Shown piece by piece: positions 51,520-60,972 of a stretch of 64,000 nucleotides of DNA (the first letter of the stretch is position 1; each line of letters opens with the position of its first letter). Under the pieces are notes generated by a model. It was not told where the DNA came from, ran no database searches, and worked only from the letters and a program-made list of their open reading frames with translations. Location: the NCBI RefSeq assembly GCF_030915385.1, contig NZ_CP133268.1:1922001-1986000 (forward strand). Direction: 5' to 3'. Position numbers and translations under genes: made by a program. Origin of the DNA: Neobacillus sp. PS3-12 (GTDB lineage: Bacteria > Bacillota > Bacilli > Bacillales > Cytobacillaceae).

Positions 51520-51753
51520 TTATCGAGTTGTCTTGCAATGTGGACATACGTCCAATGTTGAATCAAATTGGTTTCCGCAGTTGCGGCAAAATACAATCCC
51601 TTGTACCGGACTTAGGGCTGCCGCAACTTGTAACTTTGCATCCTGCTCATCTCCCCTTCTCCTGTTGTGAGACAAGATCACTACAGCCAAAGTAATGAGG
51701 TTCACAAGCAAACAAGTGGAAACGAGCACAATGATCAATGTTTCGTGATGCAT
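51520..51753 (-). CDS. membrane-anchored zinc-ribbon protein (77 aa)
   Basis: An N-terminal helix (LIIVLVSTCLLVNLITLAVV) is followed by a basic linker (NRRRGDEQD) and a C-terminal zinc ribbon, CRNCGNQFDSTLDVCPHC (Cys 56, 59, 70, 73). AGGGGGTGGCAGGT precedes ATG 51753. It lies 13 bases after the giant surface-protein gene and is the last gene of the operon. The ribbon closely resembles the one in the FHA protein at the other end of the operon (CRNCGNEF...CAACG), which suggests that both bind a common partner or belong to one complex. Confidence 0.8.
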   Translation of the reverse strand: MHHETLIIVLVSTCLLVNLITLAVVILSHNRRRGDEQDAKLQVAAALSPVQGIVFCRNCGNQFDSTLDVCPHCKTTR

Positions 51754-51766
51754 ACCTGCCACCCCC

Positions 51767-54700
51767 CTATTCTTCTTCTTCTTTTCGCAAATTCCTAACA
51801 ACCAGGTAGATCGCCAAGGCCCCCACTGCACCAACCCCGCCAATCGACCCCATAAATAAAGGAGTATCGTTATACCAGCGAACGATTGGATTTGTGGATA
51901 CCAAGAAGTCATTTATATTTTTCACATATTCATTCCCTGCTGCGTCGACAGCTACAATTATTACATTCTGCTTGGAATTGGAGCTTGGTATGGTGAAGGT
52001 GTAATTCTCGCCGTCCACCTTATTGGCGAGTTTCTTACCATTCAAGTAAATTTTTGCACCCTTCAGAACAAGATTATCCTTAATCGAAACACTGACTAAT
52101 TTTTTATCAACCGGGTATTCCTTTCCACTTTGAAAATCCACTGGAAGGACTACAGGCGCAGTCTTATCAATACCAAATGAAATTTCAGCTTTTTTGCTTT
52201 CATCAATATTTTCATTAATATTGCCCGCCGCATCCTCCGAATAAAGGGAAACAGAATATTTGCCATCGTCAGCAAACAGTTCCTTCTTCACGACATATTT
52301 GTACTGACTCCACATACCGTCCCCGCCAGAATGTGTAATCGTATAATCTTTTCCCTCCGTCAAATCAGATGGCGTGCCATTCTTTGTTAACTTAACCTTA
52401 ACCGTTTCAGGCTTCAACGTATCAACATTGGTTTCAGTCACTACCACATCTTTTTCATGTTTGACATATTTTCCTTCGATTTGTTTCAAGGAATCATCGA
52501 AAGCATAAACAGAACCAAATCGGTTGACCGAGAACCTAATCGTTTGGGTGGTCTGGTTTCCGGCAAGGTCCACCAGATTGGCTGTCAATGTATAAATATC
52601 ATCAAACTTCTTGTCCTTCACAAAATTCTTGAAGGTATAGACACCGCCGTTTGGTGCATCAGCAAAACTTCCCTCAGTCACCACCGTGCCCCGATTGGCA
52701 CCAGTCAACTTTATCGATACCTCATTTTTATTAAAGTTCGTATCAGAATAATTGACAACCGGAATGACATCCCCATTATTTGCCGATTTGTCTGCCACAC
52801 CTGAAATCGTAATTTTTGGTGCTGTTTGGTCAACAATGAATTGATCAGGTTTGTAATCCGCTGAAATATTACCTGCCTTATCCATGAAATCAATGTCAAA
52901 GCTGTACCTTGCATCTGCTGCATATTGGATTGTTGCGGTGTGAATATCACCGTTTGTCGTCCAGCCGCTAATCGACGGGAAGGCCACCACATTTCCATTA
53001 TCATTTGCCGTACCTTCCACCTTTACACGAGCTGGGTCAAAATTATGCTCATTAATTTGAATCGTTGCGGTTCTGGCCGCTTTAAAATAATCACCATTGC
53101 TAACCGAATTGTTGTTATAGGTAACATTCACAACAGGAATCGTTTTATCAATTGTAAACTTTTGCTCATTAAATGGCGCTGCTGCATTCTCGGCATTATC
53201 TTTAACCTTAATAGTAAATCGATAATCACCATCGGAACTATATTTTACCGTTGCGATATGCTTTGTTTGGTTCGGATCCTCAGCATTTTCGACGGTTGAC
53301 CAGCCAACTAATTTCGGTACGCCGCCATCCTGATTGGTGATCTCATATTGGACATCTTCAGGTCTGAAATTGCGCTCTGAAACAACGATCGTCGCCGTGC
53401 GATCAGCTTTATAGTAATCGGTATACTGACTATCTGGCGAGTTGTTATCATAAGTAACACTGATCGTTGGAACTGTTTTATCAATACTAAACGTCATATC
53501 CTGTTCCGAAGTGTTGCCTGCCCGATCGGTCAATTTTACATGTACAACAATATTGTTGCTGTCATTGTTGACAAGAACCGTCTTGGTCATTTCCGTCACC
53601 AGGTTTTGATCCGTTTTTGTTGCATTCCAGCCCGAATCCCCCGATATATTTTTCGCATTGTCGATAACAGCTGTGCCGCTTTGATTTTCGGCTGTATCAT
53701 AAGGCGCAACAACCGACCATTCAATTTTTCCAATTCCTGAATACGGATCAGAAACCTTTATATTCACAGGAACATTTTTGCCATAAAGATCTAATCCATT
53801 GTTGTCTTTATAACTTGTTGGCTCTTTTTCAAAAGAAATCGAAGCCGATTTTGCATGCTGCGCCTCATTTTCGACAATCACAGAGGGTGGTGATTGATAG
53901 TTACCAGTATTTTTGACATGGTCCGTAGCTTTTACAAAAATTTGCCCTTTAAAGTTCTCCGGAACATCGAACGTTACATCAGTAGAAGTCGGAACCGCCG
54001 CAATCTTGCCGATATCGGACGCCGCAATTTCGATCAACTTGCCGTCCTCGCCTATCGCAAAGTATTTGCCATTTTCATTGTCTTTTAAATAAATCGTTTC
54101 CGATTGAACGGTACTTGCCGCATCTCCCCCCGGATCGACGGCGGTAACGGTCACCTTCGTCGGCTTTTTGAAAAAGAAGCCATAATCCGTTGGTTCAACG
54201 GAAACTCCAGAATCTCCACTGCTGCCATCTTCACTGGAAAAATGAACCTTGGTAATGGCTGGACTGGTTTTATCCAAATATATGGTTTTTTCGGATGTAA
54301 ACGTATTTCCTGCATTATCAATCACATATACCTTCAAAACATAGGATCCATCGTCATTCAATTTAATTCCGCCAAGGTTATCGGTAGAAATTGAATCGAT
54401 TGCTGGACTCGTTTGCAGCCCGTCGGAAAAATCGTATACCTTATAAGGAGTACCGTTCACATCAATTTTGACAGTATTGACACCAGAGTCTGGATCGGCA
54501 ATTTTAACATGAAAGGTTGCGTCGCCACTATAAATGGAAATGGTTTTCCCATTTTCATCCCGCTCATACGAAGAAACCTCAGTTCCATTCGCTGTGGTGC
54601 TAATATCAGCTGTAGGTTGGTTATTCTCGATCTTAACTAAGCCGCTATCATGATCCGTAATATTAGAATTACCGTCTGTAACAGGAATGGTTTGGCTGTT

Positions 54701-56131
54701 CCCGACTTGATCAGTAAGTTTTACATCGAATGTTCCCGTAAAATGATCCGTATCAAGACTAAATGTTTCTGCCGCTGTTGATCCATCCGTACTGAAGGTT
54801 TTACTAACATCTTGCGGATCAAGATTTGATTGGTCGGTACTCTTTGGAATCAACAAAATCTCTTTTACCCCGAACCCTGCATCTGCAGCGTGAACCGTCA
54901 CTTGAACTCCCGTTTTGAAAAAGGTGCCAAAGGTAAGAGTGTTGATGGCTTTAGCAAAAAAGTTATTATTTGTCTGTGTAAAGGTAACGGCATCATTTCC
55001 TGCAAGATTCGGTGCTGTTTTATCGATGTTTATTTTCACCGTTTTAACATCTGAGCGGTTTCCCGCCTTATCCAAAGCCCAAATACTGTATTCACCATTG
55101 TAATTTTCATCAGTTGGTGTGAAAGAATAATGAACAGGATCTGTATTGCCCCCAACAATATTTTTAGGGTCGTTTGAATCATAGGCTACTTTGGCGTTAG
55201 TTGGCGAGTATCCGCCTTTTGAATAATACACTTTATCAATGTCCGTTTTATAGGAAACGCCCTGATAGGACTGGGGATCATTGTTGATCGTCCCGGAGAC
55301 GGTAACATTGCCGCTGTACCAATTTGAACCACTAACGGCGGCCAAGTTGTCACCATTTACCGCAGGATCATTGACATCAGGTTTTTGAGTATCAAATAAA
55401 AAAAGCAAATTGCCGCCATTTAAGTTCACTTCACCCTGGCTTGTGTTCCCCTGTTGTTTCACTTGTAAATCGGAAATAGCCGTAGATGAAGTGATATCTT
55501 TATACACTGCCGTCCAGTCTTGAAAACTGGAAGACCCGGATAATCGCATTCTAAGCTCGCTATATGGCGATAAGGGTGTAACACTTAGATTCGCATCCTT
55601 TGAAAATACGATGACCTGATTATTGCCGTCTGTATAAAGAGCCTTTGCTACAGACCCGGCAGTAGGCTGCACACTCACATCATTCGTCCACGGACCAGTC
55701 AAGGCTGGAATCGGTTCAAACACGACCTCGACTGACCTATCTTTCGTTATGTTGGAAACCGTGTATTTGAACGTTCCATCCCCATTATCAGTAAGCTGTT
55801 CAACATCGATCGGGGTTCCATTAATCGTAAAAGCTGAAACCCGGTAGTGATCATCCGGTTTTAAGGTGACTTCGATGTTACCATTTTGATTGACGGTCGC
55901 TTGCTCGGGTGAAATCGTTCCGTGACCGCCATTAACAGCAGCCGTAAATTGAACAGAAGCTGTCGTGCCGGACACAGCTTGTCCCGACACTGGAGTACCA
56001 CCTGATGTATAGGAAACTTGGGGATTGTTTGCAGCAAACCCGGCCGTTGCTGGCATATTGTAGACAACCATTAAAACGACCAGAAAAACAGCCAATATCC
56101 TTGTTAGCTTGGATTTCTTCTTTTTAGACAA
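51767..56131 (-). CDS. giant Ig-like-repeat surface protein with C-terminal membrane anchor (1454 aa)
   Basis: TTG 56131 follows GGGGAGAGGAAG. A signal peptide (KKKKSKLTRILAVFLVVLMV, cleavage after AGFAA) leads to a long extracytoplasmic region of beta-rich modules. An N-terminal module (GHGTISPEQATVNQNG) is followed by at least eight Ig-like repeats, marked by ID(K/Q)T(A/S/V/I)P and by (D/K)xAGN before the last strand, for example near residues 370, 620, 860, 980 and 1090. A late non-repeat part ends in a membrane helix (GSIGGVGAVGALAIYLVV) and a short RKEEEE tail. There is no LPXTG motif. It is likely a surface stalk, presented by the membrane. It sits between the kinase operon genes and a zinc-ribbon protein. 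Confidence 0.88.
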   Translation of the reverse strand: MSKKKKSKLTRILAVFLVVLMVVYNMPATAGFAANNPQVSYTSGGTPVSGQAVSGTTASVQFTAAVNGGHGTISPEQATVNQNGNIEVTLKPDDHYRVSAFTINGTPIDVEQLTDNGDGTFKYTVSNITKDRSVEVVFEPIPALTGPWTNDVSVQPTAGSVAKALYTDGNNQVIVFSKDANLSVTPLSPYSELRMRLSGSSSFQDWTAVYKDITSSTAISDLQVKQQGNTSQGEVNLNGGNLLFLFDTQKPDVNDPAVNGDNLAAVSGSNWYSGNVTVSGTINNDPQSYQGVSYKTDIDKVYYSKGGYSPTNAKVAYDSNDPKNIVGGNTDPVHYSFTPTDENYNGEYSIWALDKAGNRSDVKTVKINIDKTAPNLAGNDAVTFTQTNNNFFAKAINTLTFGTFFKTGVQVTVHAADAGFGVKEILLIPKSTDQSNLDPQDVSKTFSTDGSTAAETFSLDTDHFTGTFDVKLTDQVGNSQTIPVTDGNSNITDHDSGLVKIENNQPTADISTTANGTEVSSYERDENGKTISIYSGDATFHVKIADPDSGVNTVKIDVNGTPYKVYDFSDGLQTSPAIDSISTDNLGGIKLNDDGSYVLKVYVIDNAGNTFTSEKTIYLDKTSPAITKVHFSSEDGSSGDSGVSVEPTDYGFFFKKPTKVTVTAVDPGGDAASTVQSETIYLKDNENGKYFAIGEDGKLIEIAASDIGKIAAVPTSTDVTFDVPENFKGQIFVKATDHVKNTGNYQSPPSVIVENEAQHAKSASISFEKEPTSYKDNNGLDLYGKNVPVNIKVSDPYSGIGKIEWSVVAPYDTAENQSGTAVIDNAKNISGDSGWNATKTDQNLVTEMTKTVLVNNDSNNIVVHVKLTDRAGNTSEQDMTFSIDKTVPTISVTYDNNSPDSQYTDYYKADRTATIVVSERNFRPEDVQYEITNQDGGVPKLVGWSTVENAEDPNQTKHIATVKYSSDGDYRFTIKVKDNAENAAAPFNEQKFTIDKTIPVVNVTYNNNSVSNGDYFKAARTATIQINEHNFDPARVKVEGTANDNGNVVAFPSISGWTTNGDIHTATIQYAADARYSFDIDFMDKAGNISADYKPDQFIVDQTAPKITISGVADKSANNGDVIPVVNYSDTNFNKNEVSIKLTGANRGTVVTEGSFADAPNGGVYTFKNFVKDKKFDDIYTLTANLVDLAGNQTTQTIRFSVNRFGSVYAFDDSLKQIEGKYVKHEKDVVVTETNVDTLKPETVKVKLTKNGTPSDLTEGKDYTITHSGGDGMWSQYKYVVKKELFADDGKYSVSLYSEDAAGNINENIDESKKAEISFGIDKTAPVVLPVDFQSGKEYPVDKKLVSVSIKDNLVLKGAKIYLNGKKLANKVDGENYTFTIPSSNSKQNVIIVAVDAAGNEYVKNINDFLVSTNPIVRWYNDTPLFMGSIGGVGAVGALAIYLVVRNLRKEEEE

Positions 56132-56161
56132 CTTCCTCTCCCCTTTTTTCGTGAAAAAGGA

Positions 56162-56800
56162 TTAAATCATTTCATTTGTATGAACGATTTTGATATCTTT
56201 CACGATCTTAAAATCAACCGTCGGGATCACTCTTTCATGTTCATCTAACTCCTCAGTCAGATATAACACGGTCTTTTGTGGTAAAACTTCCGTACCATCT
56301 ACCACTATAGCATCTTCTTGTGCCTCAGTTCTGTCCAAAAGTACTTCTGTTTGTTCGTTTAGTAACGGCAGTACTTCCGTTACACTTGCCTGATCAGATG
56401 CTTCTGAAAAAAGAATGGTTGTTGGCTCAATTGAGGATAAATCTACTATTCTTTCTTTCATTGGCTTTGATGTTTCGTCGGTCTTCGCTTTTAGGTCAAG
56501 CCGCTTTGATGCATGGGCAAGGGCTTGTGCTGTTTTGCCAACTTTTCTGCCCGTCCGATTACCGCCAGTCCCCCACGTTCCCCGCTCCAATTGAAAAGCA
56601 GCAGGCTTGTAGCGCTGATGGCCTGTCATTAAATTCCGTTCACGAATTTCCTGGATCTGCCGTGCTGCTGTTTTACCAGTCAGGTCACCGATAATGGTCC
56701 GAATGTTCATTTTAAAAAACAGAATGATAGCTGCAACGAAAAATACACCCGCCAGGAAATATCCAATGAGGGAAATCATTCGCCATACTGTTGCATCCAT
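56162..56800 (-). CDS. single-pass membrane protein of the kinase operon (212 aa)
   Basis: ATG 56800 follows AGGAGTGATTAGT; the site lies within the end of the kinase gene. One N-terminal helix (MISLIGYFLAGVFFVAAIILFF) is followed by a conserved-looking juxtamembrane stretch (IIGDLTGKTAARQIQEIRER) and a long polar region rich in Thr, Glu and Asp (SSIEPTTILFSEASDQ, RTEAQEDAIVVDGTEVLP), ending in VDFKIVKDIKIVHTNE. The Thr-rich cytoplasmic tail could be a kinase substrate and FHA ligand, an inference. I do not know a named family, though the juxtamembrane segment looks like that of proteins encoded near FHA genes in Clostridia. Confidence 0.75.
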   Translation of the reverse strand: MDATVWRMISLIGYFLAGVFFVAAIILFFKMNIRTIIGDLTGKTAARQIQEIRERNLMTGHQRYKPAAFQLERGTWGTGGNRTGRKVGKTAQALAHASKRLDLKAKTDETSKPMKERIVDLSSIEPTTILFSEASDQASVTEVLPLLNEQTEVLLDRTEAQEDAIVVDGTEVLPQKTVLYLTEELDEHERVIPTVDFKIVKDIKIVHTNEMI

Positions 56801-56811
56801 ACTAATCACTC

Positions 56812-58499
56812 CTACTCTTGTCTGTATGCCAGCTCAATGGCCCGCTCTGTTTCACCGAAGCGTTTGACGATTACACTTTTCATCGCTCGGGTTTTATCGG
56901 TGGTTACCGCTACATTCTTGGTACTTTTTTTAACAGATTGATAAACAGAGCGAAGGTCGCTTTCTTTGATCCCATCCAATTTAAACTTCCTTGAGTAGGT
57001 TTCAAGCGCATCCATTGTCAATTTATAGAGTTCCAATTTCACAATTTCATTTTCATTGGGGGTTTTTTCAATCATTTTGTTAAGCCTTTTGATGTTTTCC
57101 CAATATGGACGATAGAGACCATTATCCGAAGCCTCATCTATATGGAGAGTAATATCACGGTTAAATATCCCGATATCTCTATACACTGTGGCCATTTCAT
57201 AAAAACTATTGCTTTTAGAACCATACTGTACAGCATCAGCAAACCATTGAATCGAACTTTTCATTCTCGTGATCTGGTTGTCGCTATTCTTGGTTCGGCC
57301 ATAATCATAGTAATACCAATAGGTTTTTCCGATTTCAAAGGCAAGGTTAGCATAGTCGGGGTTTTGGCGGAAATCCATGAGATGGGGAGTAATTTTATTT
57401 TTAAACTTCGCTTCTTCGCCAACCGTAAAAGAAGCATCGCTTTTAAAAGCAGATAGCATCCCAACATAAGCTTCATTCGCAGTTGGTTTAATATCAATTG
57501 CCTGCAAATAATAGTCGATTTTTTTCGTATCATCATTCGTTTTTTCGGCCGTTTGGATGATTTGACTGTAATGATCATTGTTCGTATGGGTTTCCATTGC
57601 CTGTCCCGTAATTCCCATTAGTAAAAAGAACAAGGCTGATGCGGCCACGATACCAAAGTTGCGAAGCTTCGCTTTTTGTTTGGCCCGATACGTATCATCC
57701 ACTTCTTCATAATGATGAAGGGCATATAAAACCTCTGCACATGATTGAAATCTGTCATCAGGGTTCAACTGGGTACATTTTTGAATGATTTTTTCTAAAC
57801 CGCCGGATAATTGCGGATTCCAATGGCGGATTGGATATAACTTATAAGGCGGTTCGCAAGGATTTTGTCCTGTCACCAGGTGATATAACGTAACCCCAAG
57901 GCAATAGACATCGGTTCGTGCATCCGTCTGGCCTTTCCCCCGAACTGTTCTGGGGCAGCATATCCTTTTGTTCCCAGACTTACCGTGTCAGCCAGATTTT
58001 GTTCTTTGTATTCTCTGGCAATCCCAAAATCAATCAGTTTCACATTACCGTCAGGCCTTAGCATCACATTTGCAGGCTTCATATCCCGATAGATAATCGA
58101 AGGTGCACGTGTATGCAAGTAGTCAAGTACATCACAAAGCTGCTTCGCCCAATCAATCACTAAATCTTGGTGCTGGGCACCGTACTCGTCGATGATCTTA
58201 CTGAGCGGTTCCCCTTCAATATAGTCCATGATGACATAAATGACTTGGCCATTGTCGATAATATCCACAATCCGCGGCAATGCAGGATGGTCAAGCTTCT
58301 TAATCAGGTTCGCTTCGGCAATCGCACTCTGAATAATGACATCCTTATGTTGATCTCTACCTCTTTTTTCAATTTCTTTTACTGCCCACTGCTTGTTAAG
58401 GCGTTTATCCATCGCCAGATAAACCTTCGACATTCCGCCTTGTCCAATCAGCTTTAAGATTTCATATTTACCTTCTATAACAGAGCCAATTGCTGCCAA
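56812..58499 (-). pseudogene. transmembrane Ser/Thr protein kinase, frameshifted in the activation segment region
   Basis: TTG 58499 follows GGGGATTCCCT. The kinase domain is complete up to residue 190: glycine loop IGQGGMSKVYLA, Lys 41 (AVKE), catalytic YRDMKPAN (Asp 139), DFG 157-159 and APEQF. At 57930-57933 AAAGGCCAG lacks one G. With it restored, the next frame continues QTDARTDVYCLGVTLYHLVT and on to 56812, giving about 562 residues. The second part finishes the kinase lobe, then has a membrane helix (FGIVAASALFFLLMGITG, about 282-302) and a 260-residue extracytoplasmic helical, TPR-like region instead of PASTA repeats. It follows PP2C by 12 bases. Confidence 0.9.
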
Positions 58500-58514
58500 A
58501 GGGAATCCCCATCC

Positions 58515-59282
58515 TTACAAAATTTTAATAAGCACCGCAGTGATATTATCCTTTTCCTGTCTTTGCTTATTAAGCTCAATCATCGCTTTTACCTGTTGTT
58601 CCATCACTGTTTCATTTGTTAACAGCTGCGGTGAGAATGCTTGAAAAATCTCATCTTCAGTAATCTCATGACGAAAACCATCGGAACAAAGCAGATAAAC
58701 CTCACCTGGTATAGGTTTTCCATAAACAAATTGCGGCTCAACGATTTTTGAAGCCCCAATACACTGCAAAAGAACATTTCTTCGTGGATCCTTTTTCGCC
58801 TGCTCTGGAGTTAAGGTGCCGCTTCTAATCTCCCTGCCGACCACTGTTTGGTCTTCCGTTAAAATTTCTAATTGCTGGTGTATCCGATAGACTCGTGAGT
58901 CACCGACATGGCCAATCAATAGAAAATGTGAATCGATTAAGAGCAGGGCCGTTAAGGTTGTCCCAAGCTGTGCCCTTATTTTTCTTCCATAATCAGCAAT
59001 TCGCTGGTTTTGTTCTTTCATCAGCCGTCCCCAGCGATACTGAATATCATCCCAATCCTTCTTTGCCAGCTGTGCCGAAAGCTCTGTTTCAAACCACTCA
59101 GAAAAAGCATGGACCACACTTGCACTGGCCACTTCCCCTTTGGAAAGTCCCCCCATACCGTCACAAATCACGGCCAAAACGACCTTTCCGACAGAGGTAT
59201 CCGCAATCTTTAAACACAAGCTGTCTTGATTGGTTGATTTTCGATTCCCAACATCAGTGCATACTGCAGACAATACGTCCAT
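58515..59282 (-). CDS. PP2C-family Ser/Thr protein phosphatase
   Basis: A 255-residue PPM phosphatase. Metal-binding motifs are all present: DVGNRKSTNQDS, VICDGMGGLSKGE, GHVGDSRVYRI, LLCSDGFRHEI and KDNITAVLIKI. It should reverse phosphorylation by the kinase encoded 12 bases downstream, as in PrpC/PrkC pairs. No membrane helix is present. AAGGAAGGTTCC precedes the ATG. It starts 18 bases after the FHA gene's end. Confidence 0.93.
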   Translation of the reverse strand: MDVLSAVCTDVGNRKSTNQDSLCLKIADTSVGKVVLAVICDGMGGLSKGEVASASVVHAFSEWFETELSAQLAKKDWDDIQYRWGRLMKEQNQRIADYGRKIRAQLGTTLTALLLIDSHFLLIGHVGDSRVYRIHQQLEILTEDQTVVGREIRSGTLTPEQAKKDPRRNVLLQCIGASKIVEPQFVYGKPIPGEVYLLCSDGFRHEITEDEIFQAFSPQLLTNETVMEQQVKAMIELNKQRQEKDNITAVLIKIL

Positions 59283-59300
59283 TTTGGAACCTTCCTTAGG

Positions 59301-60440
59301 TTATAGATAAAATACGAATTCTTCATTGGCGAGCCGTAATTTTGTCCCTGAAAAAATCTCTATCTCTTTATTCGCTGGTATCGCGCGATTTTCTACATAC
59401 GTTTTATTGGTTGAATGATTATCGATAATATAATAGCGCTGATCCCTTGTGATAATATCAGCATGATTGCGGCTAACCGCATTATTATATGAAACAACAT
59501 AATCGCAGTGCTGCGCCTCTTTTCCAATTCGAAACGATTGTCTGTCCACAAAGATTTTTTCCTGTGTTTTTTCTCTTACCAAAAAAGGAAAGGCTGGTTC
59601 TTCAACCGCATCCGCACCAAGCACTGTTGTCCCGCTATCAGATTCTTTCGTACCTAATACAGCGGTATCACTCGTACTTTGGTTTCCTCCTATTCCCAAC
59701 ACCTCTGAAATGTCTAAATATTTAACTTGTGAGGTTTCAGCATCCTCCAAAGAAGAACCGCAAGCAGCGCAAAAATTAGCTGCTTCCCAAAATTCATTTC
59801 CGCAGTTTCGGCAATACAATGCTTGTTTGAGGCTTGCTTCATTCGTTGGAATCGGCCAAATGTCCCCAAGCACAGTAGAATCAGGTCTGTTTTCCTTTAT
59901 TGCAGCTATTAATCTTTCAAAACGATTAATTGATAAAGGAATACTGTGTTTAAAATAGTTTAAGTAGTGTGCGACATAATCATGACTTTCATCTTTCGAA
60001 AATACAGCGTGGTATGGAAGATCTTGAAAAAATTCAGACCACACATAGGATTGTTGATTGTTGATAATTGGCCAGAATACGCAATTCACTTTTTTCGTTT
60101 CAGGATTAAAGAAGATATATCGGCAATCTAGCAAGAGATTTCCAATATTCAGCAAATTATTTTCACATTCCCTTATAATCCTGATCAATTGAGTGACCAC
60201 ATTCAAAAACTCGCTCTTACTGACAATACGACTCAGATAGGATTCTAATGACACCATTCCAACTAGTGTACTTTGCAATACAACCTCAGCCTTACTTTTT
60301 TCAGTACGTAATGGAATAAGACCTTCGATTAATCCATCAGAAATGGCCTTGTATTCACGTTCATTGATCGTTTCAGGATATTGTAACCGGCTCTTCACAA
60401 CACATTGGCCGGTACTTTGTTCGATTATTGTTTTCATCAT
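59301..60440 (-). CDS. FHA-domain protein with N-terminal DUF6382-like module and zinc ribbon
   Basis: A 379-residue cytoplasmic protein. Residues 1-190 resemble the DUF6382 module found in Firmicute FHA proteins (ESYLSRIVSKSEFLNVV, LLLDCRYIFFNPETKKVNCVF), thought to have a pseudokinase-like fold. A zinc ribbon follows (Cys 210, 213, 224, 227), then a Thr/Ser-rich linker with TAVLGTKESDSGTTVLGAD. The C-terminal FHA domain (about 293-379) has the phosphothreonine-binding residues in FRIGKEAQHCDYVVS, NNAVSRNHADI and DNHSTNKTYVEN. The Thr residues in the linker are obvious phospho-sites. It is the first gene of the operon. The ATG at 60440 is seven bases from GGGGAG; an ATG one codon on is possible. 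Confidence 0.9.
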   Translation of the reverse strand: MMKTIIEQSTGQCVVKSRLQYPETINEREYKAISDGLIEGLIPLRTEKSKAEVVLQSTLVGMVSLESYLSRIVSKSEFLNVVTQLIRIIRECENNLLNIGNLLLDCRYIFFNPETKKVNCVFWPIINNQQSYVWSEFFQDLPYHAVFSKDESHDYVAHYLNYFKHSIPLSINRFERLIAAIKENRPDSTVLGDIWPIPTNEASLKQALYCRNCGNEFWEAANFCAACGSSLEDAETSQVKYLDISEVLGIGGNQSTSDTAVLGTKESDSGTTVLGADAVEEPAFPFLVREKTQEKIFVDRQSFRIGKEAQHCDYVVSYNNAVSRNHADIITRDQRYYIIDNHSTNKTYVENRAIPANKEIEIFSGTKLRLANEEFVFYL

Positions 60441-60713
60441 TGTTTTCTCCCCTATCTTGTAGGTTTGATTATTTTATATAGAAGAAACTCGTCTTAAACG
60501 GTAAAGTTGGACTATTCACTTTATACCTAATTATTAATGTCTATTTCGTTATAACCTTTTTTCTGTAACCTTCTAAATATGGCTTAATTTTACCCCATTC
60601 TCCTACAATATGTCGATGTCAGCAAAGAAATTGGGAGTATTTTCCTTGATTTTTAGACAAAACTCCAACATCACTAGTTGTCGTTCTAGTAGAATTATAC
60701 TAGAAGGCAGTTA
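60441..60713. other. upstream region of the FHA operon
   Basis: No gene is seen. The region is AT-rich; it must hold the operon promoter, but no pair of boxes is convincing. No cre site or long inverted repeat is visible. Confidence 0.4.
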
Positions 60714-60752
60714 AAAGAAAGAGAAGTGCTGAAAGCACTTCTCTAAAAACGA
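60714..60752 (-). terminator. terminator after the 71-aa membrane protein
   Basis: AGAGAAGTGCT-GAA-AGCACTTCTCT perfect 11-bp stem with T-rich flanks on both strands, directly after the stop codon. Confidence 0.9.
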
Positions 60753-60756
60753 TCCA

Positions 60757-60972
60757 TTATTGTGAAACGTAAGGTGTCATCAATACATTAGAATCATTTA
60801 CAGATTGTTGGATTTCGTCTCCAAAATAAACTGCTGTACTTAAAAGAACAAGACAAATACCAATGGCGATCAACCAAAATTTATTCCGTTGCACTAATTT
60901 TTTTCGTCTGTAAGCTGCTAAGTTTGTAATTTTAACATTACCATTTAGTGTCATTTTTACGTTACTTCCCAT
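60757..60972 (-). CDS. small single-pass membrane protein (71 aa)
   Basis: A 71-residue protein with a basic N-terminal half (AYRRKKLVQRNK), one helix (WLIAIGICLVLLSTAVYF) and an extracytoplasmic acidic tail. The ribosome binding site of ATG 60972 is poor (AAGG...GGTACGG); an in-frame ATG at 60954 is an alternative. It has its own terminator. Family not recognised. Confidence 0.6.
   Translation of the reverse strand: MGSNVKMTLNGNVKITNLAAYRRKKLVQRNKFWLIAIGICLVLLSTAVYFGDEIQQSVNDSNVLMTPYVSQ

Noticed and set aside
56812..58499. Two separate genes: truncated kinase and an independent TPR protein
   Set aside because: The second part begins inside the conserved kinase C-lobe (DVYCLGVTLYHL in the restored frame) and has no start signal; one missing G explains both.
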